Shown here one piece after another: positions 1-8,078 of a DNA stretch of 64,000 nucleotides. A program made the position numbers and the translations under genes. The DNA comes from Pseudomonas grandcourensis (lineage in GTDB: Bacteria; Pseudomonadota; Gammaproteobacteria; Pseudomonadales; Pseudomonadaceae). The stretch lies in the NCBI RefSeq assembly GCF_039909015.1, contig NZ_CP150919.1, positions 1,774,501 through 1,838,500 of the forward strand. Direction: 5' to 3'. Each line of letters begins with the position of its first letter. Within the stretch, counting starts at the first letter, position 1. The notes beneath the pieces were generated by a model, which did not search any database, was not told the origin of the DNA, and saw only the letters and a program-made list of their open reading frames with translations.

Positions 1-61
1 GCCGGAATTTGCCCAGCGCCTGTTGGAGATGCTGGGTAAAGATCAGAAGGATAAGAAGTAA
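1..61 (+). CDS. fliO: FliO C-terminal end (partial)
   Basis: Only the last 19 codons of a gene entering from the left edge are visible, ending in a lysine-rich tail (KDQKDKK) and a TAA whose last A is the first base of the fliP ATG. FliO is the small membrane assembly factor for the FliP export-gate ring. The assignment rests on position directly upstream of fliP and on the charged tail, since too little protein is visible for a domain call. The one-base stop/start overlap implies translational coupling in a flagellar operon. Confidence 0.75.
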   Translation, partial: PEFAQRLLEMLGKDQKDKK

Positions 62-819
62 TGGGTGCGCTGCGCATCGTCTTGACGCTGACCCTGATGC
101 TGGCCGCGCCGCTGGCATTCGCCGCCGATCCGTTGTCGATCCCGGCCATCACCCTGGGCACCAATGCGCAGGGTGCGCAGGAATACTCGGTCAGCCTGCA
201 AATCCTGCTGATCATGACCGCGCTGAGTTTTATCCCGGCGTTTGTCATGCTGATGACCAGTTTCACCCGGATCATCATTGTCTTCTCGATCCTGCGTCAG
301 GCCCTGGGCCTGCAGCAGACACCGTCGAACCAGATCCTCACCGGCATGGCGCTGTTCCTGACCCTGTTCATCATGGCGCCGGTGTTCGACCGGGTGAACC
401 AGGACGCCTTGCAGCCGTATCTGGCGGAAAAGCTGACGGCCCAGGATGCGGTTGCCAAGGCCCAGGTGCCGATCAAGAACTTCATGCTCGCCCAGACCCG
501 CACCAGCGATCTGGAGCTGTTCATGCGCCTGTCCAAACGCACTGACATCGCGACGCCGGATCAGGCGCCGTTGACCATCCTGGTGCCGGCCTTCGTGACC
601 TCTGAGCTGAAAACGGCGTTCCAGATCGGCTTCATGATCTTCATTCCGTTCCTGATCATCGACCTGGTCGTGGCCAGTGTGTTGATGGCCATGGGTATGA
701 TGATGCTCTCGCCGCTGATCATTTCCCTGCCGTTCAAGATCATGTTGTTCGTGCTGGTCGATGGCTGGGCGCTGATCATCGGCACACTGGCCAGCAGCTT
801 CGGCGGTGTCTCGCCATGA
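61..819 (+). CDS. fliP: Flagellar type III export gate protein FliP
   Basis: The 252-aa product begins with a cleavable signal peptide (about residues 1-21, ending AAPLAFA) followed by several membrane segments, as usual for FliP. With FliQ and FliR it forms the export-gate channel at the base of the flagellar type III secretion apparatus in the inner membrane. Family-typical stretches are visible, including [17 protein letters not shown] and the late hydrophobic block rich in Met/Leu. Length is normal. The start overlaps the fliO stop by one base and the end overlaps fliQ by four bases, so the genes are co-translated. Confidence 0.97.
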   Translation: MGALRIVLTLTLMLAAPLAFAADPLSIPAITLGTNAQGAQEYSVSLQILLIMTALSFIPAFVMLMTSFTRIIIVFSILRQALGLQQTPSNQILTGMALFLTLFIMAPVFDRVNQDALQPYLAEKLTAQDAVAKAQVPIKNFMLAQTRTSDLELFMRLSKRTDIATPDQAPLTILVPAFVTSELKTAFQIGFMIFIPFLIIDLVVASVLMAMGMMMLSPLIISLPFKIMLFVLVDGWALIIGTLASSFGGVSP

Positions 820-1085
820 CCCCGGAAGTTGCGGTCGATATCTTCCGCGAAGCGCTGTGGCTGACCACCATGATGGTGGCGGTGCTGGTGATTCCGAGTC
901 TGCTGGTCGGCCTGCTGGTGGCGATGTTCCAGGCCGCCACCCAGATCAACGAACAGACCCTGAGCTTCCTGCCGCGTTTGCTGGTGATGCTGGTAACCCT
1001 GATCGTGGCCGGCCCGTGGCTGGTGCAGACCTTCATGGAATACATCCTGCAGTTGTACGGCAGCATTCCTCATGTCATCGGCTGA
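816..1085 (+). CDS. fliQ: Flagellar export gate protein FliQ
   Basis: This 89-aa protein has the two-helix membrane hairpin expected of FliQ, which winds around the FliP/FliR core of the flagellar export gate. Recognisable family residues include the stretch [17 protein letters not shown] between the two helices. The ATG overlaps the fliP stop (ATGA) and the stop lies three bases before fliR, consistent with a tightly coupled operon. The length is the family standard. Confidence 0.97.
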   Translation: MTPEVAVDIFREALWLTTMMVAVLVIPSLLVGLLVAMFQAATQINEQTLSFLPRLLVMLVTLIVAGPWLVQTFMEYILQLYGSIPHVIG

Positions 1086-1088
1086 ACC

Positions 1089-1871
1089 ATGTCGCTGCTA
1101 GCGCTGACCGATACCCAGATCAGCACCTGGGTGGCGACGTTCATGCTGCCGCTGTTTCGCGTCGGCGCCTTGCTGATGGTCATGCCGGTGTTCGGCACGA
1201 CCCTGCTGCCCCGGCGCATCCGCCTGTACTTCGCGTTGGCCATTACCGTGGTCATCGCGCCGGGCCTGCCGCCCATGCCACCGGTCAATGCCCTGGATTT
1301 GAGCGGGCTGTTGCTGATTGCCGAGCAGATTCTCATCGGCGCGGTAATGGGTTTTTCCTTGCAGCTGTTCTTCCAGGCCTTTGTGGTCGCCGGGCAAATC
1401 GTCGCCATCCAGATGGGCATGGGCTTCGCCTCCATGGTTGACCCGACCAACGGTGTATCGACGGCGGTGATCGGGCAGTTTTTCACCATGCTGGTGACGC
1501 TGCTGTTCCTGTCCATGAACGGTCATCTGGTGGTGTTCGAGGTCCTCACCGAGAGTTTCACCACGTTGCCGGTGGGGGGGGGGCTGATGGTCAATCACTA
1601 TTGGGAACTGGCCGGCAAGCTCGGCTGGGTACTCGGTTCGGCGTTATTGCTGGTGCTGCCGGCGATCACCGCGTTGCTGGTGGTCAACATCGCGTTTGGC
1701 GTCATGACCCGGGCGGCACCGCAACTCAATATTTTCTCTATCGGCTTCCCGCTGACCCTGGTGCTTGGGCTGTTCATTGTCTGGGTCGGGTTGGCGGACA
1801 TTCTCAACCAGTATCAACCGCTGGCCACCGAGGCCTTGCAGTTGTTACGCGAACTGGCACGGGCGAGCTGA
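1089..1871 (+). CDS. fliR: Flagellar export gate protein FliR
   Basis: The 260-aa integral membrane protein has about six hydrophobic segments and the FliR-typical motif GMGFASMVDPTNG around residues 114-126. FliR completes the FliPQR gate through which axial proteins are exported. It begins three bases after fliQ and ends three bases before flhB. A run of nine G bases near 1575-1583 lies inside the gene. The frame stays open through it, but such a tract is a potential slippage or phase-variation spot. Confidence 0.96.
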   Translation: MSLLALTDTQISTWVATFMLPLFRVGALLMVMPVFGTTLLPRRIRLYFALAITVVIAPGLPPMPPVNALDLSGLLLIAEQILIGAVMGFSLQLFFQAFVVAGQIVAIQMGMGFASMVDPTNGVSTAVIGQFFTMLVTLLFLSMNGHLVVFEVLTESFTTLPVGGGLMVNHYWELAGKLGWVLGSALLLVLPAITALLVVNIAFGVMTRAAPQLNIFSIGFPLTLVLGLFIVWVGLADILNQYQPLATEALQLLRELARAS

Positions 1872-1874
1872 GCC

Positions 1875-3014
1875 ATGGCCGAGAGCGAAAGCGGTCAGGA
1901 CAAAACAGAAGACCCCACGGAGAAGCGCAAGCGGGACTCCCGTGAAAAGGGTGAGATCGCGCGTTCCAAGGAGCTCAACACCCTGGCGATCATGCTGGTC
2001 GGTGCCTCGGCGCTGCTGATTTTTGGCGGCGCCATGGCGCAGGACATGATGGAACTGATGCGCATCAATTTCTCGCTGCCGCGGGAAGTGATCCTGGATC
2101 AACGCTCCATGGCCACCTACCTGATGCGCTCGGGGCAAATTGCCCTGTGGTCGATCCAGCCGGTGATGATTGCGTTGGTGCTGGCCGCCATCATCGGTCC
2201 GATTTCCCTGGGTGGCTGGCTGTTCGCGGCGGGTTCCATGGCGCCCAAATTCAGCCGCTTGAACCCCGGCCCCGGCCTCAAGCGCATGTTCTCCACCAAG
2301 TCGCTGGTCGAACTGCTCAAGGCCCTGGCCAAGTTCATCATCATCCTGTTCGTGGCGCTGGCGGTATTGTCGTCGGACATCGATGACCTGCTGCGCATCG
2401 CCCATGAGCCCGTGGACATGGCGATCATTCACAGCCTGCAAGTCGTGGGCTGGAGCACCTTGTGGATGGCGTGCGGGCTGATCCTGATCGCTGCGGTGGA
2501 CGTGCCGGTGCAGCTCTGGGAAAGCCACAAGAAACTGCTGATGACCAAGCAGGAAGTGCGCGACGAGCACAAGGACCAGGAGGGGCGGCCGGAGGTCAAG
2601 CAGCGGATTCGACAACTGCAACGCGAGATGTCCCAGCGACGGATGATGGCGGCCATTCCCGAGGCCGACGTGGTCATCACCAACCCGACCCACTACGCCG
2701 TGGCCCTCAAGTACGACCCGGAAAAGGGTAATGCGCCGGTATTGCTGGCCAAGGGTAGTGACTTCCTGGCCCTGAAGATCCGCGAGATCGCGGCGGCCAA
2801 TGAGATTTTGCTGCTGGAATCGCCGGCGCTGGCGCGGTCGATTTACTACTCCACCGAGCTTGAGCAGGAGATTCCGGGTGGGTTGTATCTGGCGGTTGCG
2901 CAGGTGTTGGCTTACGTTTATCAGATTCGACAGTACCGGGTGGGTAAGGGCAAGCGACCGGATCCGCTCAAGGATGATCTGCCGATTCCGCCGGATTTGC
3001 GGCGGGATTCCTGA
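1875..3014 (+). CDS. flhB: Flagellar export switch protein FlhB
   Basis: The 379-aa protein has four N-terminal membrane helices (about residues 35-215) and a C-terminal cytoplasmic domain with the self-cleavage motif NPTH at residues 270-273, in the context VVITNPTHYAVAL. Autocleavage between Asn270 and Pro271 switches export from rod/hook to filament substrates together with FliK. It is the last gene of the fliOPQR-flhB block. In this genome flhA does not follow directly: two minus-strand Rhs cassettes occupy the gap. A second, short FlhB-like protein without the membrane domain is encoded at 27217-27546. Confidence 0.97.
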   Translation: MAESESGQDKTEDPTEKRKRDSREKGEIARSKELNTLAIMLVGASALLIFGGAMAQDMMELMRINFSLPREVILDQRSMATYLMRSGQIALWSIQPVMIALVLAAIIGPISLGGWLFAAGSMAPKFSRLNPGPGLKRMFSTKSLVELLKALAKFIIILFVALAVLSSDIDDLLRIAHEPVDMAIIHSLQVVGWSTLWMACGLILIAAVDVPVQLWESHKKLLMTKQEVRDEHKDQEGRPEVKQRIRQLQREMSQRRMMAAIPEADVVITNPTHYAVALKYDPEKGNAPVLLAKGSDFLALKIREIAAANEILLLESPALARSIYYSTELEQEIPGGLYLAVAQVLAYVYQIRQYRVGKGKRPDPLKDDLPIPPDLRRDS

Positions 3015-3110
3015 TGCGATTAAGCGCTGGAAAGATCGCGGCCTTCGACAGCTTCTACAAGTAATACGTGCATCTGGAGTTGCCGAAGGGGGCGAAATTT
3101 TTTCCTGTCA

Positions 3111-4361
3111 TTATGATGGGTCTTGATAGTTTCGAAGCGCGTGATCTCGAATGTATTGTGCTCTTCTGATTAAAGTCTTACCTGCGGCTTCACTCATAAT
3201 CGTTTTATAAGGTTCTGGTCCGTTACCTTGGGCTTGATGGTGAAAGAAACTGAAACTATCATCGAAGAAATCGGTGCGTAACGTTTCCTGTCCTAGAGCG
3301 TTGGTCATCGTTATGGAGGTTTTGGGATTGGGGATACCATTCTTGTCGAATGAGACTCCCTGTTTTTGATGCTGAAAATATTGGGCTGTGGAAAGTTTTG
3401 GATCTGTTGTAAATGTTAATGGCTTGATATCGCCAGAGTCTTTTACGGCTTTCTCCAATAGGGCTCCTTCTCTGGTTGATGTCTGTATTTTTTCGGCGAC
3501 TTGCTTCTTTATGAGCTCGCTTTTATAGCGCATTTTTTTAGGCAGTTTTGATAGTGAAACGCTATTTTGTATTTTATGTAATATTGATTTCTTTAAATAA
3601 GTTGGGATGGCAGTCATGAAAGAATACGGGGTGTGCCCATTTCGATCGTGACGGTTGATCGGATCCCCCATGCAATATGCATACGAATTCAATCCACCTC
3701 TCCCAAACGGACTCCAACTATCCGGACTGTTAAACCGCATCAAAACCGGATTAAACGCCCGATACCCATTCCCCAGCAAATAATGCCCGGTCACCGGATC
3801 CGGCCGTTCACCGTTGAAACCAAGCAGGCTGAGTAGCCCGTTCTCGTCAGGGCGATGGCCATAGGGTGAATAGGCAATGGGTTGAGTTGGACGATCCGCC
3901 TTGAGCGTCTGTAACACCGAGCGCTGCTGATCGGTGACCAGTAGCTTGGTATCGGGTATATCACCCTCACTTCGCTGCTGCGCCAACAACTGATCACCGT
4001 GCTGAACGATCGAGTAGCGCATCGCCCCCTGTACCTCGGTAGCCAACCTGCTTTTGCAGTAAAAGCGCTGGCGCTCGGGGGTATCTGGCAGTGCGTGGCT
4101 GGTCAGTTGATCAAGAGGGTCGTAGTGGTATTGGCAGAGTACGGTCTCGCGCAGCCCGTCCTGAGAGGTGCGGCGGCAGTACCGACCCCATCGCGGGCAA
4201 GCCCGGCTCCCACAGGTTTTGTGTTGGTCGTGAGATGGGCGGCAGCGGGGACGGCCTCTTCGCGCAAGCAAAAAGGGGACCAAGCAAAAAGGAGCAAAAA
4301 GAGCAAAAAGGGGACAGAGCAAAAAGAGAGCAAAAAGGGGACGCCCATTAGCCGGTCTCAA
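3111..4361 (-). CDS. Orphan Rhs-tip protein with unknown C-terminal domain (5' end disrupted)
   Basis: From about residue 66 (near base 4166) the product matches the C-terminal part of the Rhs core: YHYDPLDQL, the LLGFNGERPDPVTG segment, and NGYRAFNPVLMRFNSPDS before the variable tail. The usual core end (DPTGH) appears here as DRNGH. The following 170 or so residues, AT-rich in DNA, are a candidate toxin domain that I cannot name. The listed start is doubtful: the first 65 codons read backwards through a REP and a cluster of AAAAAGGGGAC repeats and give a low-complexity LF/FALF peptide. No immunity gene fits in the 96 bp downstream. The paralogue at 4462-5556 has a clean start, so this copy probably lost its original 5' end. 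Confidence 0.7.
   Translation of the reverse strand: MRPANGRPLFALFLLCPLFALFAPFCLVPFLLARRGRPRCRPSHDQHKTCGSRACPRWGRYCRRTSQDGLRETVLCQYHYDPLDQLTSHALPDTPERQRFYCKSRLATEVQGAMRYSIVQHGDQLLAQQRSEGDIPDTKLLVTDQQRSVLQTLKADRPTQPIAYSPYGHRPDENGLLSLLGFNGERPDPVTGHYLLGNGYRAFNPVLMRFNSPDSWSPFGRGGLNSYAYCMGDPINRHDRNGHTPYSFMTAIPTYLKKSILHKIQNSVSLSKLPKKMRYKSELIKKQVAEKIQTSTREGALLEKAVKDSGDIKPLTFTTDPKLSTAQYFQHQKQGVSFDKNGIPNPKTSITMTNALGQETLRTDFFDDSFSFFHHQAQGNGPEPYKTIMSEAAGKTLIRRAQYIRDHALRNYQDPS
4189..4216. repeat. Single REP element in the 5' region of the first Rhs cassette
   Basis: The sequence CATCGCGGGCAAGCCCGGCT followed by CCCACAGG is a REP palindrome of the kind spread through the window, here unpaired. It lies exactly where homology between the two Rhs cassettes ends, so its arrival may have displaced the first cassette's start. 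Confidence 0.85.
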
Positions 4362-4432
4362 GTCAAGGCTAATGGGTGTCCACTTTTTCCTTTAACCATG
4401 ACCCGAGATCGGTTAATGGGTGCCTCCTTTTT
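4266..4432. repeat. Cluster of AAAAAGGGGAC units and 22-bp inverted repeats
   Basis: Four or five imperfect tandem units GCAAAAAGGGGAC/GCAAAAAGAG occupy 4266-4340. A 22-bp arm at 4332-4353 (AAAAAGGGGACGCCCATTAG then CC) is repeated inverted at 4367-4388 with two mismatches and a 13-base loop, forming a long hairpin. A third, diverged inverted copy lies at 4411-4432. The structure resembles the short repeats left by REP-like or MITE-like elements, but no transposase is present. Confidence 0.75.
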
Positions 4433-4461
4433 CTATGGCTCGCTTCACTAAGCGGTCGAAG

Positions 4462-5556
4462 CTATCCCCCCCGGACTTGATTGTTGGAGGCGCTTGGTGA
4501 GCCAGATCTACTAGGGAAAAGTTGCTCTTCATAATGGGGTGGAGCGCCACTCGTGTAATTAAGAACATTATTCCTGTTGAAGCGTTTGATTCTTATCTCG
4601 GTAACTCGCAAAGCCTCGTCGTTCAGGAATTGGTTGGCTCTATCGAGGGTCTTATTAGCATTGGCTAGTGTGTTGTCGTTTAGTAAATATTTATTTTTAT
4701 GTCTAAGTTCACGAAGGACCTCGACATGCTTGTATACATCTGCCGTGGTTTCGAGGTAGATACGGTGTATTGTTTCAGTATCGGTTATTTTAAACCCGGG
4801 ATTTTCAAGATATCTGAATTCTAGACCTATACGCTGCAGCTGCGAATTGATAGTCTGTTCAATTAAAATCTTTTCGGGTGAGGTGCCTTGGGCTGCCGCC
4901 ACTTTTCTTAACTCTTTTGTGGTGTTAAAATTTACTTTTTTTGTCCGGCGTAATGAATCTATTGTGTTTTGTGCTATTGGGGTTGTGTTCCGTGACATAA
5001 CGTTAACAAGGTTTTTTATAAATCCATGTCCTGTCGGATCCGCCCTGTTGATAGGGTCTCCTGCGCAATACGCATACGCATTCAACCCTCCCTTCCCAAA
5101 CGGACTCAAACTGTCCGGACTATTGAATCGCATCAACACCGGATTAAACGCACGATACCCATTCCCCAACAAACAACACCCAGTCACCGGATCCGGTCGT
5201 TCACCGTTGAAGCCGAGCAGGCTAAGTAACCCGTTTTCCAGTGGACGATGACCGTAGGGCGAATAGGCGGTGGGCTGAGATGGATGATCCGCCTTAAGCG
5301 TACGCAATACCGAGCGCTGCTGATCGGTGGCCAGCAGCGTTGAATCGAGTAAATAACCCTCACTTCGCTGTTGTGCCAACAGCTGGTCGCCATGCTGAAC
5401 GATCGAATACCTCATCGTCCCATGTATCTCGGTGGCTAGCCTGCTTTTGCAGTAAAAACGCTGGTGGATAGGGGTGTCCGGCTCTAATTGGCTGATCAGG
5501 CGATCCAGAGGGTCATAGCTATAGCGGCAGAGCAGGATGGGTTGTGTGGATTCCAT
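4462..5556 (-). CDS. Orphan Rhs-tip protein with a distinct C-terminal domain
   Basis: The 364-aa protein starts directly in the last Rhs core unit (LLCRYSYDPLDRL) and reaches the DPTGH boundary at about residue 174. After that comes an AT-rich, charged, mostly helical tail of about 190 residues that differs completely from the first cassette's tail. Rhs C-terminal tips are usually toxins delivered by type VI or similar systems, but this tip matches nothing I recognise. The core is closely similar in DNA to 3640-4160, so the pair arose by duplication or repeated tip capture. No delivery domain, VgrG, PAAR or immunity gene is visible nearby. Confidence 0.8.
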   Translation of the reverse strand: MESTQPILLCRYSYDPLDRLISQLEPDTPIHQRFYCKSRLATEIHGTMRYSIVQHGDQLLAQQRSEGYLLDSTLLATDQQRSVLRTLKADHPSQPTAYSPYGHRPLENGLLSLLGFNGERPDPVTGCCLLGNGYRAFNPVLMRFNSPDSLSPFGKGGLNAYAYCAGDPINRADPTGHGFIKNLVNVMSRNTTPIAQNTIDSLRRTKKVNFNTTKELRKVAAAQGTSPEKILIEQTINSQLQRIGLEFRYLENPGFKITDTETIHRIYLETTADVYKHVEVLRELRHKNKYLLNDNTLANANKTLDRANQFLNDEALRVTEIRIKRFNRNNVLNYTSGAPPHYEEQLFPSRSGSPSASNNQVRGG

Positions 5557-5937
5557 GGAGGTCGCTCCAGATTCTCAAAGGGAGGGCGATTGAGTATCGG
5601 TCGGTCAGTCGCAGGTGGGTACTAGCAGAACTGATAGGTTCGGTAGTCTTTGTGACGGGTGGGCAGTCCGGAACGCCGCAATTCCTGTGGGAGCGAGCTT
5701 GCTCGCGATAGCGCTGGGTCTGCCAACAAGTATGTTTGTTATGCCGATGTCATCGGGAGCAAGCTCGCTCCCACAGGGTTCTCCGTTGTTTTGAAATTTA
5801 CCCTTTTTCTGAAGCCGCACAGGCTTGCGCCATACGCACAATCCCCCTCCAGGCAAAAGTTGGAAAGCTTCTTGCAGTAGCCGCTCTGCGCCTGCTTCAG
5901 GCGTCAAAAGTTTGCTTTAAAGGAACGGGGAAAACCG
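5557..5937. other. Intergenic region upstream of flhA
   Basis: The 381 bp between the Rhs cassette and flhA hold no convincing gene. They contain a REPIN (5684-5778) and the ribosome binding region AAAGGAACGGGG in front of the flhA GTG. The flhA promoter must lie here if flhA is not transcribed from flhB. No sigma-54 or sigma-28 site could be assigned with confidence. Confidence 0.6.
5684..5778. repeat. REPIN (paired inverted REPs)
   Basis: CCTGTGGGAGCGAGCTTGCT on the left and its inverted partner ending in AGCTCGCTCCCACAGG on the right enclose about 40 bp. The right copy has a changed loop (TCATCGGGAGCAAGC). Confidence 0.9.
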
Positions 5938-8067
5938 GTGGATCGCTCTCAGTTAATCAACAGTGCCCGCAGCAACATTGCCGACCTCAGTCGAGGCAAT
6001 CTGGGCGTGCCGCTGTTGCTGCTGGTCATGCTGGCGATGATGATGTTGCCGGTGCCGCCGTTCCTGCTGGACGTGTTCTTCACCTTCAACATTGCCTTGT
6101 CCATCGTCGTGCTGCTGGTGTGCGTTTATGCCTTGCGGCCGCTGGATTTCGCGGTGTTCCCGACCATTTTGCTGGTGGCGACGCTGTTGCGCCTGGCGTT
6201 GAACGTGGCCTCCACCCGGGTGGTGATGCTGCACGGCCAGGACGGCCATGCCGCCGCCGGCAAGGTGATCCAGGCCTTCGGCGAGGTGGTGATCGGCGGT
6301 AACTACGTGGTTGGTATCGTGGTCTTCGCGATCTTGATGATCATCAACTTCGTCGTGGTGACCAAGGGTGCGGGGCGGATTTCCGAGGTGAGCGCGCGTT
6401 TCACCCTTGATGCGATGCCCGGCAAGCAAATGGCGATCGACGCCGATCTCAACGCCGGCCTCATCGATCAGAACCAGGCCAAGCTGCGCCGGATGGAAGT
6501 GGCCCAGGAAGCCGAGTTCTACGGTTCCATGGACGGTGCCAGCAAATTCGTTCGTGGCGACGCCATCGCCGGCCTGTTGATCCTGTTCATCAACCTGATC
6601 GGCGGCATGGCGGTCGGGATCTTCCAGCACAACATGAACTTTGCCGACGCCGGCAAGGTGTACGCGCTGTTGACCATCGGTGACGGTTTGGTGGCGCAAT
6701 TGCCATCACTGTTGTTATCGACAGCTGCAGCGATCATGGTGACCCGAGCTTCCGGTTCGGAAGACATGGGCAAGCAAATCAATCGCCAGATGTTCGCCTC
6801 GCCCAAGGCGCTGGCGGTGGCGGCGGGGTTGATGGCGGTCATGGGGCTGGTGCCCGGCATGCCGCACTTCTCGTTCCTGAGCATGGCGGCCCTGGCGGCC
6901 GGTGGCGCTTACCTGTTCTGGAAAAAGCAGAACGTCGCCAAGGTTCAGGCCCTGCAAGAGGTCAAGCGCCAGCAGGAACTGCTGCCGTCGCCGGCCCGCG
7001 CCCAGGAAACCAAGGAGCTTGGCTGGGATGACGTGACGCCGATCGACATGATCGGCCTGGAAGTGGGTTATCGCCTGATTCCGCTGGTGGACCGCAACCA
7101 GGGCGGCCAGTTGCTGGCGCGGATCAAGGGTGTGCGCAAGAAGCTGTCCCAGGATCTGGGCTTCCTGATGCCGACCGTGCATATCCGCGACAACCTCGAC
7201 CTGGCGCCAAGCGCCTATCGCCTGACCCTCATGGGGGTGATCCTGGCCGAGGCGGAGATCTACCCGGATCGCGAGCTGGCGATCAATCCGGGGCAGGTCT
7301 ACGGCACGCTCAACGGCATTACCGCCAAAGATCCGGCTTTCGGCCTGGAGGCGGTCTGGATCGAAATCAGCCAGCGCGCCCAGGCGCAATCCCTCGGTTA
7401 TACGGTGGTCGATGCCAGTACAGTAGTGGCTACCCACTTGAACCAGATACTCTACAAGCATTCCAGTGAACTGATCGGTCACGAAGAAGTGCAGCAACTC
7501 ATGCAATTGCTGGCCAAAAGTTCGCCAAAACTGGCCGAAGAGCTGGTGCCGGGTGTGGTTTCGCTGTCGCAACTGCTCAAGGTGCTGCAAGCGCTGCTGG
7601 CCGAACAAGTGCCTGTGCGCGATATCCGCAGCATTGCCGAGGCGATCGCCAACAATGCCGCCAAGAGTCAAGATACCGCCGCGCTGGTGGCTGCCGTGCG
7701 GGTTGGCGTATCCCGCGCAATCGTCCAAAGCATTGTAGGCACTGAGTCGGAGCTGCCAGTCATCACGCTGGAGCCAAGGTTGGAACAGATATTGCTCAAT
7801 AGTCTGCAGAAGGCAGGACAAGGCTCGGAAGAGGGCGTTCTGCTGGAGCCAAGCATGGCTGAGAAGCTGCAACGTTCTTTGATCGACGCGGCGCAGCGTC
7901 AGGAGATGCAAGGTCAGCCGGTGATTCTGCTGGTGGCTGGTCCGGTTCGCGCGATGCTCTCGCGATTTGGCCGGCTCGCAGTCCCGGGTTTGCATGTGTT
8001 GGCTTACCAGGAAATCCCTGACAACAAGCAAGTGACCATCGTTGCGACAGTAGGGCCCAACGGCTGA
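5938..8067 (+). CDS. flhA: Flagellar export apparatus protein FlhA
   Basis: The 709-aa product has eight predicted membrane helices in its first half and a large C-terminal cytoplasmic domain that forms the nonameric docking ring for export substrates and chaperones. The family signature segment appears as RISEVSARFTLDAMPGKQMA near residues 147-166. The start is GTG, preceded by AAAGGAACGGGG, and no ATG nearby fits the family N-terminus. It is followed after 11 bp by flhF. It is separated from flhB by the Rhs cassettes, so it needs its own promoter or read-through. Confidence 0.97.
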   Translation: MDRSQLINSARSNIADLSRGNLGVPLLLLVMLAMMMLPVPPFLLDVFFTFNIALSIVVLLVCVYALRPLDFAVFPTILLVATLLRLALNVASTRVVMLHGQDGHAAAGKVIQAFGEVVIGGNYVVGIVVFAILMIINFVVVTKGAGRISEVSARFTLDAMPGKQMAIDADLNAGLIDQNQAKLRRMEVAQEAEFYGSMDGASKFVRGDAIAGLLILFINLIGGMAVGIFQHNMNFADAGKVYALLTIGDGLVAQLPSLLLSTAAAIMVTRASGSEDMGKQINRQMFASPKALAVAAGLMAVMGLVPGMPHFSFLSMAALAAGGAYLFWKKQNVAKVQALQEVKRQQELLPSPARAQETKELGWDDVTPIDMIGLEVGYRLIPLVDRNQGGQLLARIKGVRKKLSQDLGFLMPTVHIRDNLDLAPSAYRLTLMGVILAEAEIYPDRELAINPGQVYGTLNGITAKDPAFGLEAVWIEISQRAQAQSLGYTVVDASTVVATHLNQILYKHSSELIGHEEVQQLMQLLAKSSPKLAEELVPGVVSLSQLLKVLQALLAEQVPVRDIRSIAEAIANNAAKSQDTAALVAAVRVGVSRAIVQSIVGTESELPVITLEPRLEQILLNSLQKAGQGSEEGVLLEPSMAEKLQRSLIDAAQRQEMQGQPVILLVAGPVRAMLSRFGRLAVPGLHVLAYQEIPDNKQVTIVATVGPNG

Positions 8068-8078
8068 GGTAGTGGTTT

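Noticed and set aside
4103..4451. Several short frames in the repeat cluster between the Rhs cassettes
   Set aside because: They arise from AAAAAGGGGAC tandem repeats and REP sequence and give low-complexity peptides.
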